From Sterolibacterium sp964521075 (GTDB lineage: Bacteria > Pseudomonadota > Gammaproteobacteria > Burkholderiales > Rhodocyclaceae), in the NCBI GenBank assembly GCA_964521075.1, contig CAZFPI010000132.1:1-5416 (forward strand): a stretch of DNA of 5,416 nucleotides. Reading direction: 5' to 3'. Shown here in pieces: positions 5,039 to 5,416 of the stretch. Both the position numbers and the translations under genes were made by a program. Position 1 is the stretch's first letter, and each line of letters opens with the position of its first letter. Below the pieces are notes generated by a model. That model ran no database searches, was not told where the DNA came from, and worked only from the letters and a program-made list of their open reading frames with translations.

Positions 5039-5367
5039 GGGCCTCTAGCTCATGCTTGGTTAGAGCAGCGGACTTAACAAGTGACCTCCTACGACTCGCA
5101 AGAGGACGGAGAGAACTGATTGGGTTGCCCTGGGGTAAGTTAACTCTGCCCCTCGGTAGAACTGCTCAAATTCGGGGAAACCTCTGTTGCGAAAGCAGCG
5201 TGGCAATCCCGAGCGAAGCTCTCGGTCAGAGAGAACGTGTAGAGACTGTACGGGCAGGTCGTAAAGACAAGAGACAGTCCAGACCACAAACCCGAAAGGG
5301 GTGGCGAAAGCCATAGTTGGTAAGCATAATCCGTTGGTGCCGGGTTCGACTCCCGGGGGGCCCACCA
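5039..5367 (+). tRNA. tRNA-Ile (anticodon CAU), split by a group I intron
   Basis: The exons 5039-5074 and 5325-5367 join into a full cloverleaf of 79 nt. Acceptor stem: GGGCCTC (5039-5045) with GGGGCCC (5357-5363), then A5364 and an encoded CCA (5365-5367). D arm: GCTC (5048-5051)/GAGC (5063-5066). Anticodon stem: GCGGA (5068-5072)/TCCGT (5330-5334). T arm: CCGGG/CCCGG around TTCGACT (5345-5351). The joined loop CTCATAA gives anticodon CAU. The body closely resembles the minor isoleucine tRNA (E. coli ileX type) rather than initiator or elongator Met, so C34 would be turned into lysidine by TilS to read AUA. Oddities: the D loop is 11 nt (ATGCTTGGTTA), and position 15 is T while position 48 is G, not the usual purine-pyrimidine pair. 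The anticodon itself lies wholly in the 3' exon. Confidence 0.92.
5075..5324 (+). ncRNA. Group I self-splicing intron (IC3-like) in the tRNA-Ile anticodon loop
   Basis: The catalytic core can be paired by eye. P3: CTGCTC (5162-5167)/GGGCAG (5252-5257). P4: TCGGG (5172-5176)/CCCGA (5208-5212). P5: CC (5181-5182)/GG (5202-5203), topped by GTTGC-GAAA-GCAGC (5186-5199). P6a: CTCTC/GAGAG (5219-5223/5229-5233). P7, the guanosine-binding helix: GACTGT (5244-5249)/ACAGTC (5274-5279). P8: GTC/GAC (5258-5260/5266-5268). P9 region: ACCA (5283-5286)/TGGT (5318-5321) enclosing two GAAA-capped hairpins (5291-5300, 5302-5313). The terminal G would be G5324. Core words such as CAAATTCGGGGAAACC, TGGCAATCC and GTGTAGAGACT resemble the Azoarcus tRNA-Ile and cyanobacterial tRNA-Leu introns. 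There is no homing-endonuclease gene. The 250-nt length is more than the roughly 205 nt of Azoarcus. The ends are inferred from exon continuity; P1 is uncertain. Confidence 0.9.
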
Positions 5368-5371
5368 ATTC

Positions 5372-5400
5372 GAAAAAGCCAGCCTCGCGCTGGCTTTTTC
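5372..5400 (+). terminator. Intrinsic terminator after tRNA-Ile
   Basis: A 12-bp perfect stem, GAAAAAGCCAGC (5372-5383)/GCTGGCTTTTTC (5389-5400), closes a 5-nt loop, with the T-run as part of the 3' arm. It lies 4 bp after the CCA end. The A-run on the 5' arm means it could also stop leftward transcription. Nothing recognisable follows to the window end. Confidence 0.93.
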
Positions 5401-5416
5401 CTTGTCTGCCGTCTCT

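Noticed and set aside
4999..5316. A 105-codon open frame crossing the tRNA 5' exon and most of the intron, possible homing endonuclease
   Set aside because: It starts in the leader, runs through the tRNA exon and the conserved ribozyme core, and its translation shows no LAGLIDADG, GIY-YIG or HNH motif. The frame is open by chance over structured RNA.
5073..5329. Reading the tRNA as Ile(UAU) with loop CTT+ATAA
   Set aside because: This would need an intron ending in C rather than the nearly invariant G. The canonical CAU loop with G5324 as the last intron base fits better.
5039..5367. tRNA-Leu(UAA) with a cyanobacterial-type intron, because CTTAA appears at 5073-5077
   Set aside because: The variable region is 5 nt, not the long arm of tRNA-Leu, and the body matches minor tRNA-Ile(CAU).
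1..5416. CRISPR array, insertion sequence or phage genes
   Set aside because: No spaced repeat array, transposase-like or phage-like reading frame, or paired terminal repeats were seen.

Overview
The window is GC-rich and reads like a chromosomal segment of a betaproteobacterium, probably close to Rhodocyclales (Azoarcus/Thauera/Sterolibacterium-type bacteria). This is inferred from gene content, codon usage, the tonB-aroE-mtgA arrangement and a group I intron in a tRNA-Ile(CAU) gene, a host gene known from Azoarcus. No taxonomy search was possible.

Left part (1-470): the last 76 codons of a methyl-accepting chemotaxis protein that ends in a CheR/CheB-type docking pentapeptide. It is followed by a complete tRNA-Arg(CCG) gene with its own hairpin-plus-T-run terminator. 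A second inverted repeat without a T-run separates this rightward block from a leftward gene pair.

Middle (470-2253, minus strand): a class I SAM-dependent methyltransferase and, downstream of it, a luciferase-like (LLM) flavin/F420-type oxidoreductase. They are separated by 86 nt that hold a tandem octamer repeat and a strong Shine-Dalgarno sequence. The substrates of both enzymes are unknown.

Right part (2254-4804, plus strand): a short divergent promoter region, then a tight cluster of a TonB-family protein, shikimate dehydrogenase (aroE) and monofunctional peptidoglycan glycosyltransferase (mtgA). aroE and mtgA overlap by 4 bp, so the three genes probably form one transcription unit.

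Far right (4805-5416): a noncoding, comparatively AT-rich leader begins with a perfect TATAAT box. Then comes a tRNA-Ile(CAU) gene split in its anticodon loop by a group I intron of about 250 nt with no open reading frame of its own. The intron core (P3, P4, P5, P6a, P7, P8 and GAAA-capped P9 hairpins) can be read directly. The gene ends in an encoded CCA and a strong intrinsic terminator. The intron is the most interesting element: exon continuity places it between nucleotides 33 and 34 of the tRNA, its P1 helix is not canonical, and it carries extra sequence between P2 and P3.
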